From positions 1-26,687 of the forward strand of contig DASSLR010000087.1 of the NCBI GenBank assembly GCA_035689345.1: a stretch of DNA of 26,687 nucleotides, read 5' to 3'. Made by a program: the position numbers and the translations under genes. Below, in pieces: positions 7,524 to 14,394 of the stretch. The notes under the pieces are model-generated. The model had not been told where the DNA came from, searched no databases, and worked only from the letters and a program-made list of their open reading frames with translations. The stretch comes from CF-118 sp035689345. GTDB lineage: Bacteria; Chloroflexota; Dormibacteria; Dormibacterales; Dormibacteraceae. How positions within the stretch are numbered: the stretch's first letter is position 1; each line of letters opens with the position of its first letter.

Positions 7524-8687
7524 CTATTTCAGACCGGTGGCGAGGATCAGAAGGCCCAGCCCGTACGTGACGCTCCCGACTATGACACCCGCCAGCGTCA
7601 TCTCCAGGCCGGCCGACCACCACTTGCGCAGCGTGAACAGCGATTTCGCGGCGCCCACCAGGAAATGCGCGATCAGCGAGACGACGAAGGCCACCACCAC
7701 GCCGGTCGTGCCGGTCAGGAAGAAGAACGGGATCACAGGCACCATGGCGCCGACGAAGGTGCTGATGCCGGCCGCCACCGCGGACTGCACGGGATCGGCA
7801 CCGGCCTCCGCACCGCCGAGCTCCTCCGCGACCTGCGCGTTGAGCATCGCCTTCGGGTCGCGTGCCACCCTCTCGGCGAGCTCTGTCGCGGTCGCGGCGT
7901 CGATGCCCTTGAGCTGATAGAAGAGCGAGAGCTCTTCCTTTTCTTCTTCCGGGTTGTCTTCGAGCTCGCGGCGCTCGCGCTCCACGTTGGCCGCGGCCAC
8001 CTCGGCCTCGGAGCGCGCGGCCAGGAACGCGCCGGTGGCCATGGAGAGCCCGGAGGCGACGGCGCCCGACAGGCCCGCGGTGAGGACGAACGACGAACCG
8101 CCGGTGGCGCCGGAAACGCCGGCCACGATGCCGAACACGGCGGCCAGTCCGTCGTTGGCCCCGTAGATCGCTCCCGAGATCCAGCCGGAGCCGGTGCGGT
8201 GCCACGTCTCGCGGCGCAGGATGCGATCGAGGTGGGACTGCACGCCCGACGGCCTTGCGTCGGTCGCGTGCGCCGCCTGCAGCTCGTCCAGCGAGCGCGA
8301 GTGACCCTGCTCCTCGACGCGAATCGCGGACAGGACCTCATCGGTCGCCGGATCGCCGGTGCTCGTGTGGTACTTGACATCGATCTCGCTCTGCTCCGCC
8401 GCCTCCATGCGCGAGATGACGACGGATATCGGCGCGAGCTGAGCCTGCCAACGCTGCAGCGCGGATAGCCGCGCGGTATCAGGCGACGGGATCTGCACGC
8501 CCAGCTCCTGCAGCCGTTTCTCCACGCGCTCGCGGTGCTTGCCCTCGGCGGCCGCGATCTGGCGGATGATGTCGGCGCGCCGCGGGTCGCGCATGCGCTG
8601 GGCGAGGATCTCGTACTGTGCGCGGGCCTGCACCTCGCCGCGCCAGGCATCGAGCAGACGCTGCTTCGCCGCGCTGTTATCGGTCAT
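7524..8687 (-). CDS. Ferritin-like/VIT1 fusion, MbfA-like metal transporter
   Basis: 387 aa. Residues 1-150 form a ferritin-like di-iron domain with paired E..ExxH motifs: E18 and E48xxH51 (AAAEGKHRERVE), then E101 and E126xxH129 (VEEQGHSRSLDE). Residues about 165-387 are a VIT1/CCC1 membrane domain beginning SGAIYGANDGLAAVFG, the family hallmark, with five helices and a charged cytosolic insertion (EAEVAAANVERERREL). The arrangement matches membrane-bound ferritin A, which exports iron sensed or oxidised by its ferritin domain; manganese is possible. The ATG overlaps the esterase stop as ATGA, so the two are probably translationally coupled. Confidence 0.92.
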   Translation of the reverse strand: MTDNSAAKQRLLDAWRGEVQARAQYEILAQRMRDPRRADIIRQIAAAEGKHRERVEKRLQELGVQIPSPDTARLSALQRWQAQLAPISVVISRMEAAEQSEIDVKYHTSTGDPATDEVLSAIRVEEQGHSRSLDELQAAHATDARPSGVQSHLDRILRRETWHRTGSGWISGAIYGANDGLAAVFGIVAGVSGATGGSSFVLTAGLSGAVASGLSMATGAFLAARSEAEVAAANVERERRELEDNPEEEKEELSLFYQLKGIDAATATELAERVARDPKAMLNAQVAEELGGAEAGADPVQSAVAAGISTFVGAMVPVIPFFFLTGTTGVVVAFVVSLIAHFLVGAAKSLFTLRKWWSAGLEMTLAGVIVGSVTYGLGLLILATGLK

Positions 8688-9328
8688 GCGACCTCGTGCG
8701 CCACGGCCTCGACGATCTGTGCCGCCGAGTGGAGCTCGTCGGCGTTCACCGTGTGCGCCATGTTGGGGTAGAGCTTGACGGTCACCGCCGCGCCCATCTT
8801 CTTGAGGACCTCGCCCGCCTCCAGCACGCGCGCCTTGGCGATGTGAGGATCGACGTCGCTGCAGCCCAGGAAGGCCGGCGTGCCGTGAAAGCCGCCCGCG
8901 TAATCGCGCGGCGAGCCGTCCGGGCCGATGAGTCCGCCGCTCAGGCCCACGATCCCGCCGTAGCGGCGCGCATGGCGCGCGCAGAACTCGAGGGTCAGGC
9001 AGGCGCCCTGCGAGAAGCCGAGGAGGATCACGCGCTCGTGAGGCACGTGCTCGGTGATCTTCGCCAACACGTTCTCGAGCACGGATATCGCCGACGAGAA
9101 GTAGGGCTCGTTCGTCTCGATCGGTGCGGTGAACGGATTCGGATACCACGTGTTGCCCGCCGCCTGAGGCGCCAGATAAGCGAAGTCCGGGTGCTGCAGC
9201 TCCTGGCCGACGGTCATGATGTCGGCCGCGCTGGCCCCGCGCCCGTGCACGAGCAGCATCGCCGCGTGCGCGGTCGCCAGCGGCGCGCCTGAATGCAGCA
9301 AAGGCTGTCCCTCGTGCGGTCCGGCCAT
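8684..9328 (-). CDS. Phospholipase/carboxylesterase-type alpha/beta hydrolase
   Basis: 214 aa, the usual length for the family. The strand-beta1 motif MLLVHGRGA is near residue 29, and the nucleophile elbow GFSQGACLTLEF is in mid-sequence. The acid is in CSDVDPHI and the catalytic His in PNMAHTVNADEL. There is no signal peptide, so it is probably a cytosolic esterase acting on short acyl or carboxyl esters. It is first in the operon with the MbfA-like transporter and methyltransferase, and its stop overlaps the next start as ATGA. Its start codon is only 17 nt from the divergent alcohol dehydrogenase start. Confidence 0.88.
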   Translation of the reverse strand: MAGPHEGQPLLHSGAPLATAHAAMLLVHGRGASAADIMTVGQELQHPDFAYLAPQAAGNTWYPNPFTAPIETNEPYFSSAISVLENVLAKITEHVPHERVILLGFSQGACLTLEFCARHARRYGGIVGLSGGLIGPDGSPRDYAGGFHGTPAFLGCSDVDPHIAKARVLEAGEVLKKMGAAVTVKLYPNMAHTVNADELHSAAQIVEAVAHEVA

Positions 9329-9332
9329 TGCC

Positions 9333-9338
9333 TACAGT
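9333..9338 (+). promoter_or_regulatory. Probable leaderless-type -10 box (TACAGT)
   Basis: TACAGT ends 7 nt before the ATG at 9346. It lies inside the 17-bp gap between two divergent start codons, so any -35 element must be inside the esterase coding sequence. No Shine-Dalgarno site is present. Confidence 0.5.
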
Positions 9339-9345
9339 TTGGTCG

Positions 9346-10356
9346 ATGCCGGCATTTCGCTACGCGAACCCCCTGGACATCTTCTGGGGCCGCAAGGCCG
9401 TCTCGCAGTACCTGGCGGCGGAGCTGAACCGCTTGCGCGTGAAGGGACCGGTCATCGTCACGACGAGATCGCTTCGGGAGAAGGCAAGGCAGCTCGAGCT
9501 GCGGCCCGCCAGCTCGCCGGTGACGGTTGTGGTGAGCCAGCACGCTCCCATGACGGAGATCGAATCCGCCTTCAACGACGCGCTCGCATCCGATGTGGAT
9601 GGAGTCGTCAGCTTCGGTGGGGGAAGCGCGATCGATGCCGGGAAGATCATCGCGTTGCGCCTCGCCGAGCAGTACGGCATCGATGACCGAGGACTGCGCC
9701 ACATTGCGATTCCCACAACCCTTTCGGCAGCCGAGCTGGCGTCCGGTGCGGGCTACACCGACGCTGACGGGACCAAGGCCGGCATGCGCGATCCGCGCCT
9801 GCTGCCCAACGTCGTCATCTACGACCCTGAGGTCACGCTCGACACGCCGATGGAGCTGTGGCTGTCCACCGGCATCCGCGCACTGGACCACGCGGTCGAG
9901 GGCTGTCTCGCGGAGGGCGAGCATCCATTCAACGACGTGATGGCGCTGGAAGCGATCCGCCGCCTGTTCGACTCGCTGCCGCGCGCCAAGGCCGACCCCA
10001 GGAATCTCGAAGTCCGCCAGGAGAATCAGCTGGCCGCGTGGTTCTCCTTCACGTTGCCCGGCGCCTCGGCTTCCGGCCTGAGCCATGTGATGGGCAAGCA
10101 GATCGGGGCGCGGCACGGCATCCCCCACGGCGTGACGTCCTGCCTGCTGCTGCCCCACGTCATGCGCTACGTGGGCCGGAAGCAGACCCTGCCGGTCGGC
10201 GCTGACGACGTGGAAAAGCTCATCGCCGATCTCGGCCTGCCGCAGCACATCGCGGCGTACGGCATCGGCGAGCCGGAGCTGCGCGCGGCAGCTTCGGAGC
10301 TGGCCGGCAAGTACCCCGCGGACGACCTTTTGCAGATCTATACAGCGGCGTTATAA
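9346..10356 (+). CDS. Iron-containing alcohol dehydrogenase, maleylacetate reductase-like
   Basis: 336 aa. The N-terminal half binds NAD(P)H: FGGGSAIDAGKIIAL is the nucleotide-binding glycine motif, and IPTTLSAAELASGAGYTD is the maleylacetate-reductase form of the next motif. The C-terminal helical domain carries candidate metal ligands: Asp in GIRALDHAVEG, and His residues in GLSHVMGKQIG and HGIPHGV. Family members reduce maleylacetate to 3-oxoadipate in chloroaromatic and resorcinol breakdown, or act on other ketones. No aromatic-catabolism genes are adjacent, so the substrate is open. I chose the ATG at 9346, not 9328, because TACAGT lies 7 nt upstream and the protein then starts in the family manner. 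Confidence 0.88.
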   Translation: MPAFRYANPLDIFWGRKAVSQYLAAELNRLRVKGPVIVTTRSLREKARQLELRPASSPVTVVVSQHAPMTEIESAFNDALASDVDGVVSFGGGSAIDAGKIIALRLAEQYGIDDRGLRHIAIPTTLSAAELASGAGYTDADGTKAGMRDPRLLPNVVIYDPEVTLDTPMELWLSTGIRALDHAVEGCLAEGEHPFNDVMALEAIRRLFDSLPRAKADPRNLEVRQENQLAAWFSFTLPGASASGLSHVMGKQIGARHGIPHGVTSCLLLPHVMRYVGRKQTLPVGADDVEKLIADLGLPQHIAAYGIGEPELRAAASELAGKYPADDLLQIYTAAL

Positions 10357-10359
10357 GCT
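10330..10359 (+). promoter_or_regulatory. Candidate promoter TTGCAG-N18-TAAGCT
   Basis: TTGCAG (10330-10335) and TAAGCT (10354-10359) overlap the 3' end and stop codon of the dehydrogenase gene. The -10 box ends 6 nt before an ATC codon at 10366 that opens the full-length frame of the next gene. Suggestive only. Confidence 0.35.
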
Positions 10360-10365
10360 TCGCGA

Positions 10366-11340
10366 ATCCGAAGGCTCCGTCCCACTCGCGCCGCAGCCAC
10401 CGTCCTCGGCATCGCCATCGGCGTGGCGGTCATCGCGATCAGCCATCCCGACAAGATCTGGGCCTCGCTCCAGCAGGCGGATCTCACGCCCTTGCTCGGC
10501 GCCCTGGTGCTCAACGTGCCGGTGATCTGGCTGCGCGCGCTGCGGGCTCAGCTGATCGTCCGGCAGCTGGGGTATCGGGTGCCGATGCGCTCGATGCTTC
10601 CGATCCAGCTCGTCGGCCAGACGTCCAGCACGATCACGCCCGCGGCCAGCGGCGATTACGTGCGCGCGTACCTGTGGCGCAGCAGCAACGGCGTGCCCGT
10701 GCGCGTCGGCGCGGCGGTCGTTACCTTCGAGCGGCTCTACAGCCTGTTCCTGCTGGTCGCGACGTCCTTGCTGCTCATCGTGTTTCCCAGGCACGGCTTC
10801 ATCGGATGGCTGCTGGTCGCGATCGGACTGGGTCTCGCCACCTTTGCGCCGCTGCTGTTCGAGCTCATGCCCACGAACCTCGAGCAGTGGGCCCTCGCCA
10901 AGCTCGGGCGGGGCCGCTTCATGGGCCGCTTCCAGGAGGGCGCGACCGTCATGGTCGACCAGTTCCGCAACCTCATGAAGGCCCCGCTCATGCTGGCCTG
11001 GACGTCCACTCTGTCGCTCGTCAATTTCGCGGTGATGGGCGCGCAGCTGTGGCTGGTCATGATGGCGCTCGGGCATCGCGTGCCCATCACTCAGGCGGTG
11101 GCGGCCAACTCGACCTCGCAGGTCGCGGGCATCATCTCCACGCTGCCGTTCGGCATCGGCTCGCAGGACGCGATCCTGGTCACCGTGTTCGCCGGATACG
11201 GCGTCACGATCGCGCTCGCAGCGTCGGCCGCCGTGCTGCTGCGCGCGACCACCACGGTGCCCATGGCGCTGGCAGGCCTCGTCGCCTATCTGATGGTGGA
11301 CAAGCCCGCCACGCGGCCGGCGGCGATGGAGGTGGAATGA
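10366..11340 (+). CDS. UPF0104 / LPG-synthase-TM membrane protein, non-standard start
   Basis: The first standard start in frame is GTG 10423 (305 aa), which would cut TM1 in half. The frame is open back to the preceding stop, and the extension reads RRLRPTRAAATVLGIAIG, exactly the basic-then-hydrophobic start expected for this family. I therefore extend to the ATC at 10366 (324 aa), with the start codon uncertain. Seven or eight helices follow. Family landmarks include GDYVRAYLWR with a preceding TPAASG, and VVTFERLYSL. Relatives are the flippase-like domain of MprF and AglD-type proteins that act in glycan or lipid assembly. The stop overlaps the epimerase ATG as ATGA. Confidence 0.85.
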   Translation: MRRLRPTRAAATVLGIAIGVAVIAISHPDKIWASLQQADLTPLLGALVLNVPVIWLRALRAQLIVRQLGYRVPMRSMLPIQLVGQTSSTITPAASGDYVRAYLWRSSNGVPVRVGAAVVTFERLYSLFLLVATSLLLIVFPRHGFIGWLLVAIGLGLATFAPLLFELMPTNLEQWALAKLGRGRFMGRFQEGATVMVDQFRNLMKAPLMLAWTSTLSLVNFAVMGAQLWLVMMALGHRVPITQAVAANSTSQVAGIISTLPFGIGSQDAILVTVFAGYGVTIALAASAAVLLRATTTVPMALAGLVAYLMVDKPATRPAAMEVE

Positions 11341-12278
11341 CCAAGCGCATCGCCGTCACCGGGGGGGCCGGTTTCATCGGCTCGCACACGGTCGAGCGAC
11401 TGCTCGCGGCGGGCGTCAAGGTGCTGGTGATCGACGACCAGTCCCATCCTTCGCCCGAGCCGCCCAAGACCGAAACGATCTCTGTCGACTGCGGTTCCGC
11501 CGAGGCCGCCGAGGCCCTGGCCCGCTTCCAGCCGGCCGCTGTCCTTCACCTGGCGTCGAAGGGTGGCGTGCAGGTGGCCGCGCGCGATCCGGCAGGCCAC
11601 GCGCGACGCAGCCTGGCCAGCACGATCGGTTTCTACGACGCGGCCATCAAGGCCGGCGCCAAGCGCATCGTGAGCGCGTCGTCGGGCGGGACCATCTACG
11701 GCGACGCCAAAAAGCTGCCCGCACGCGAGACCCTGCCGGCGGCGCCGCTGTCCGCGTACGGCGCGGCCAAGCGCTCGGAGGAGATCTATCTCGCGGCGCT
11801 GGGCAAGCGCCACGGCGTGACGACCCTGGCCCTCCGCTACGGCAATGTGTACGGGCCGCGGCAGGACGGCACCGGCGAAGCCGGCGTCGTCGCGATCACG
11901 TGCCACCGCCTGCTGGACGGCGGATCGCCGCGCATATTCGGTGATGGCCTGCAGACTCGCGACTTCACCTTCGTGGGCGATGTCGCCGACGCGAACGTGG
12001 CGGCGCTCAACAGCAGGCGCTCCGGCGAGTGCAACGTGGGCACGGGGCGCGAAACCAGCGTGGCCGACGTGGTCGCTATGCTCATAGGCCACTCCGGCAG
12101 GGAGACGCCCATTGAGATGGCCCCGGCCAAGGAGTTCGAGGTCAGGCGAGTGTGCCTGGACCGGCAGCGAGCGGGCCGCTGGCTTGGCTGGCGCCCGCAG
12201 GTGGAGATCTCCCAGGGCCTCGGAACCACGTGGAACTGGTTCGCGGTCCAGAAGGCCGGCCAGCCGGTCGGAGAATAG
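11337..12278 (+). CDS. NAD-dependent sugar-nucleotide epimerase/dehydratase (extended SDR)
   Basis: 313 aa. The glycine motif GGAGFIG is at residues 9-15, catalytic Ser/Thr lie in SASSGGTIYG (114-122), and the YxxxK pair is Y141/K145 in SAYGAAK. RYGNVYGPRQ follows, as in GalE/WbpP-type enzymes. It probably interconverts UDP-hexoses (for example 4-epimerisation) for the glycan block. At 313 residues it has a normal extended-SDR length. A GGAGGTGG site lies just upstream and the ATG overlaps the upstream stop, giving coupled translation. It precedes sqdB by 27 nt in the same operon. Exact substrate unknown. Confidence 0.9.
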   Translation: MTKRIAVTGGAGFIGSHTVERLLAAGVKVLVIDDQSHPSPEPPKTETISVDCGSAEAAEALARFQPAAVLHLASKGGVQVAARDPAGHARRSLASTIGFYDAAIKAGAKRIVSASSGGTIYGDAKKLPARETLPAAPLSAYGAAKRSEEIYLAALGKRHGVTTLALRYGNVYGPRQDGTGEAGVVAITCHRLLDGGSPRIFGDGLQTRDFTFVGDVADANVAALNSRRSGECNVGTGRETSVADVVAMLIGHSGRETPIEMAPAKEFEVRRVCLDRQRAGRWLGWRPQVEISQGLGTTWNWFAVQKAGQPVGE

Positions 12279-12288
12279 GATGAATATC

Positions 12289-12298
12289 AGGAAGGTGG
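12289..12298 (+). promoter_or_regulatory. Shine-Dalgarno site of sqdB
   Basis: AGGAAGGTGG ends 7 nt before the ATG at 12306 and fixes that start. Confidence 0.65.
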
Positions 12299-12305
12299 AA
12301 TTGAC

Positions 12306-13526
12306 ATGCGCGTGATCGTTCTCGGGGCCGACGGATATCTCGGCTGGCCTACGTCTCTGCACCTGTCGGCGCGCGGGCACGACGTCATCGCCGCTGACAA
12401 CCTGATCCGGCGGCGCTGGGACGTGCTGTGCGGCACCGAGAGCCTCGTGCCCATCGCCACCATGCCCCGCCGCGTCGCGCGCTGGAAGGCGCTGACCGGA
12501 CGCGAGATCAAATGGGAGAAGCTCGACCTGACCTCGCTGGCCGACACGACCGCGCTCGTCACGCAGTACCGGCCGGACGCCATCGTCCACTTCGCGGAGC
12601 AGCGCTCCGCGCCTTACTCGATGATCAGCGCCCAGCACGCGGTCGAGACGCAGGTCAACAACGTGGTCGGCACCCTCAACCTGCTCTTCGCGCTGCGCGA
12701 GTCGGCGCCCGACTGCCACCTCGTCAAGCTGGGCACCATGGGCGAGTACGGGACGCCGAACATCGACATCGAAGAGGGTTTCATCGAGATCGAGCACAAC
12801 GGCCGCAAGGACCGCCTGCCGTATCCGAAGCAGCCGGGCTCCTTCTACCACCTGTCCAAGGTGCACGACAGCCACAACATCATGTTCACGTGCCGCGTCT
12901 GGGGCATCCGCGCGACGGACCTCAACCAGGGCGTCGTGTACGGCACGGGCATCCCGGAGACCGACATGCACGGCGAGCTGCGGACGCGTTTCGACTACGA
13001 CGACATCTGGGGCACGGTGCTCAACCGCTTCTGCTCGCAGGCGGCGATCGGCTACCCGCTCACCGTCTACGGCGAGGGCGGCCAGACACGTGGCTTCCTG
13101 GACATCCGCGACACGGTGCGCTGCGTGGAGCTGGCGATGCTCAACGCGCCCGAACGCGGCGAGTATCGAGTGTTCAACCAGTTCACCGAGCAGTTCTCGG
13201 TGGCCGAGCTGGCCGATCGGGTCAAGTCGGCGCGCGCGCATCACGGGCTCGAGACGACGATCGAGCACCTGCCCAACCCGCGCACCGAGCTGGAGGCGCA
13301 CTACTACAACGCCAAGCACCAGCACCTGCTGGACCTCGGCCTGGTGCCGCACAAGCTCGAGGACTCGCTCATCGATCGCGTGATCGGCCTGGTCGAGCGC
13401 TACAAGAAGCGGATCAAGCCCGACCTGTTCAAGCCGCGCGTGGACTGGAGGCGGGGCGGCACGAGCGGCATCAAGGCGCCGGCGGAGAAGCGCCGCCGCG
13501 TGGCCGCGGCGCCGGCGATCCGCTAA
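12306..13526 (+). CDS. sqdB: UDP-sulfoquinovose synthase
   Basis: 406 aa. The protein closely resembles SQD1/SqdB, which converts UDP-glucose and sulfite to UDP-sulfoquinovose, and the related archaeal Agl3. Visible family features are the NAD motif GADGYLG (residues 7-13), HFAEQRSAPYSMI (95-107), the active-site segment LGTMGEYGTP with T144 and E147, and SFYHLSK with Y181 and K185. CRVWGIRATDLNQGVVYG follows. All catalytic residues are present and the length is normal. The C-terminus has an extra basic tail rich in R/K/A. It is co-oriented with the epimerase, and a convergent GT2 gene begins 9 nt past its stop. No SqdX-type sulfolipid synthase is in the window, so the sugar could go to a lipid or a surface glycan. 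Confidence 0.95.
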   Translation: MRVIVLGADGYLGWPTSLHLSARGHDVIAADNLIRRRWDVLCGTESLVPIATMPRRVARWKALTGREIKWEKLDLTSLADTTALVTQYRPDAIVHFAEQRSAPYSMISAQHAVETQVNNVVGTLNLLFALRESAPDCHLVKLGTMGEYGTPNIDIEEGFIEIEHNGRKDRLPYPKQPGSFYHLSKVHDSHNIMFTCRVWGIRATDLNQGVVYGTGIPETDMHGELRTRFDYDDIWGTVLNRFCSQAAIGYPLTVYGEGGQTRGFLDIRDTVRCVELAMLNAPERGEYRVFNQFTEQFSVAELADRVKSARAHHGLETTIEHLPNPRTELEAHYYNAKHQHLLDLGLVPHKLEDSLIDRVIGLVERYKKRIKPDLFKPRVDWRRGGTSGIKAPAEKRRRVAAAPAIR

Positions 13527-13535
13527 GGCGCCCAG

Positions 13536-14252
13536 TCAGATATCGCGGCGGAAGCGGATCTGGACGAGCTCCTTACACGCGCGCAGGATCGGGATCAGCC
13601 GGCCGCCTGACCGGACTCCCATCGTGCGCGGGTGGTGAGGAACACCGACCTGGCGGTACGTGCCGCCCAGCCGGCCGACCTTCCAGTACATCTCGGCGTT
13701 GATGAGGGCGCTTCGCGAATGAAGCGTCATGCGCTTGAGCACCGGAGTCTTGATGATCTTCAGCGCGCAGTTCACGTCGCGGACGTCGATGCGCAGCGTC
13801 CAGAGCACGAGCACGTTGAAGGTGCCGCTGATCACCGAGCGAAAGGCAGGGTCTTCGCGAGTCATGCGCCAGCCCGCCGCGAGGTCCGCCCCGTCCTGGA
13901 GCAGTGGCACGAGCTTCGCGAAGTCGGCGACGTCGAGCTGGCCGTCGGAGTCCGTGAATCCCGCGTAATCGAGGTCGGCTTCGCGCAGCCCGTCCCCCAC
14001 CGCGGCGCCATAGCCGGACTTGTGCTCGTGGCGCACGACCTTCAACTCCATGCCCAGCTCCTTGGCGATCGACCTCGCCACGTCGCCGGTGCCGTCTGTG
14101 GACCCGTCGTCGACGATGATCACGTTGAACCGCTCGAACATCGTCGGCAGCACGTCGTTGACGTGAGGGAGCAGCCAGCGAAGGTTCTCGCTCTCGTTGT
14201 GGGCGGGCAGGACGAGACTCAGGCTCGTGAGCCGGCCTTCAGATGGTGACAA
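13536..14252 (-). CDS. GT2 glycosyltransferase, dolichyl-phosphate mannose synthase type
   Basis: 238 aa. The GT-A fold motifs are LSLVLPAHNESENL at the N-terminus, VIIVDDGSTDGTG for nucleotide binding, and TDSDGQLD containing the DXD-like metal site. A late RTMGVRSGG segment resembles the HHxRTxG region of DPM-like enzymes. There is no C-terminal membrane pair, so it is the soluble DPM1-like form that loads a sugar onto a polyprenyl phosphate. The only usable start is TTG 14252, because the next upstream in-frame codons contain TAG, itself part of a TAGGAT -10 box. The product could feed the GT-C-like enzymes in this window. Confidence 0.92.
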   Translation of the reverse strand: MSPSEGRLTSLSLVLPAHNESENLRWLLPHVNDVLPTMFERFNVIIVDDGSTDGTGDVARSIAKELGMELKVVRHEHKSGYGAAVGDGLREADLDYAGFTDSDGQLDVADFAKLVPLLQDGADLAAGWRMTREDPAFRSVISGTFNVLVLWTLRIDVRDVNCALKIIKTPVLKRMTLHSRSALINAEMYWKVGRLGGTYRQVGVPHHPRTMGVRSGGRLIPILRACKELVQIRFRRDI

Positions 14253-14261
14253 GCGACAGCA

Positions 14262-14267
14262 ATCCTA
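14262..14267 (-). promoter_or_regulatory. Probable -10 box (TAGGAT) with embedded in-frame stop
   Basis: TAGGAT lies 9 nt upstream of the TTG start of the GT2 gene. Its TAG is in frame with the gene, which excludes any longer start. Confidence 0.4.
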
Positions 14268-14346
14268 AGGGTGGGCGGGCTGGCCACGCGAGGCAGACTC
14301 GCGCTGGGGCGAGCTCAGTCGAAGGCGCCGCGAGCATCGGACCTGA

Positions 14347-14364
14347 GCGCACCCGTGGGTGCGC
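14347..14364. promoter_or_regulatory. 8-bp perfect hairpin between divergent genes
   Basis: GCGCACCC and GGGTGCGC flank a 2-nt centre in the 142-bp region separating the GT2 and DUF2079 genes. It could be a repressor operator or a cruciform; no T-tract follows, so it is unlikely to be a terminator. Confidence 0.35.
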
Positions 14365-14394
14365 GAGGACCGAAGCGCATGCGGCAACGCACGA

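Noticed and set aside
8688..9149. N-terminal extension of the ferritin/VIT1 frame to 9149
   Set aside because: It is out of frame with, and on top of, the esterase; the ATGA overlap at 8687 gives a clean start.
11286..13352. 688-codon open frame on the minus strand
   Set aside because: It lies antisense to the epimerase and sqdB, both of which have intact catalytic motifs; composition is typical of an antisense shadow.
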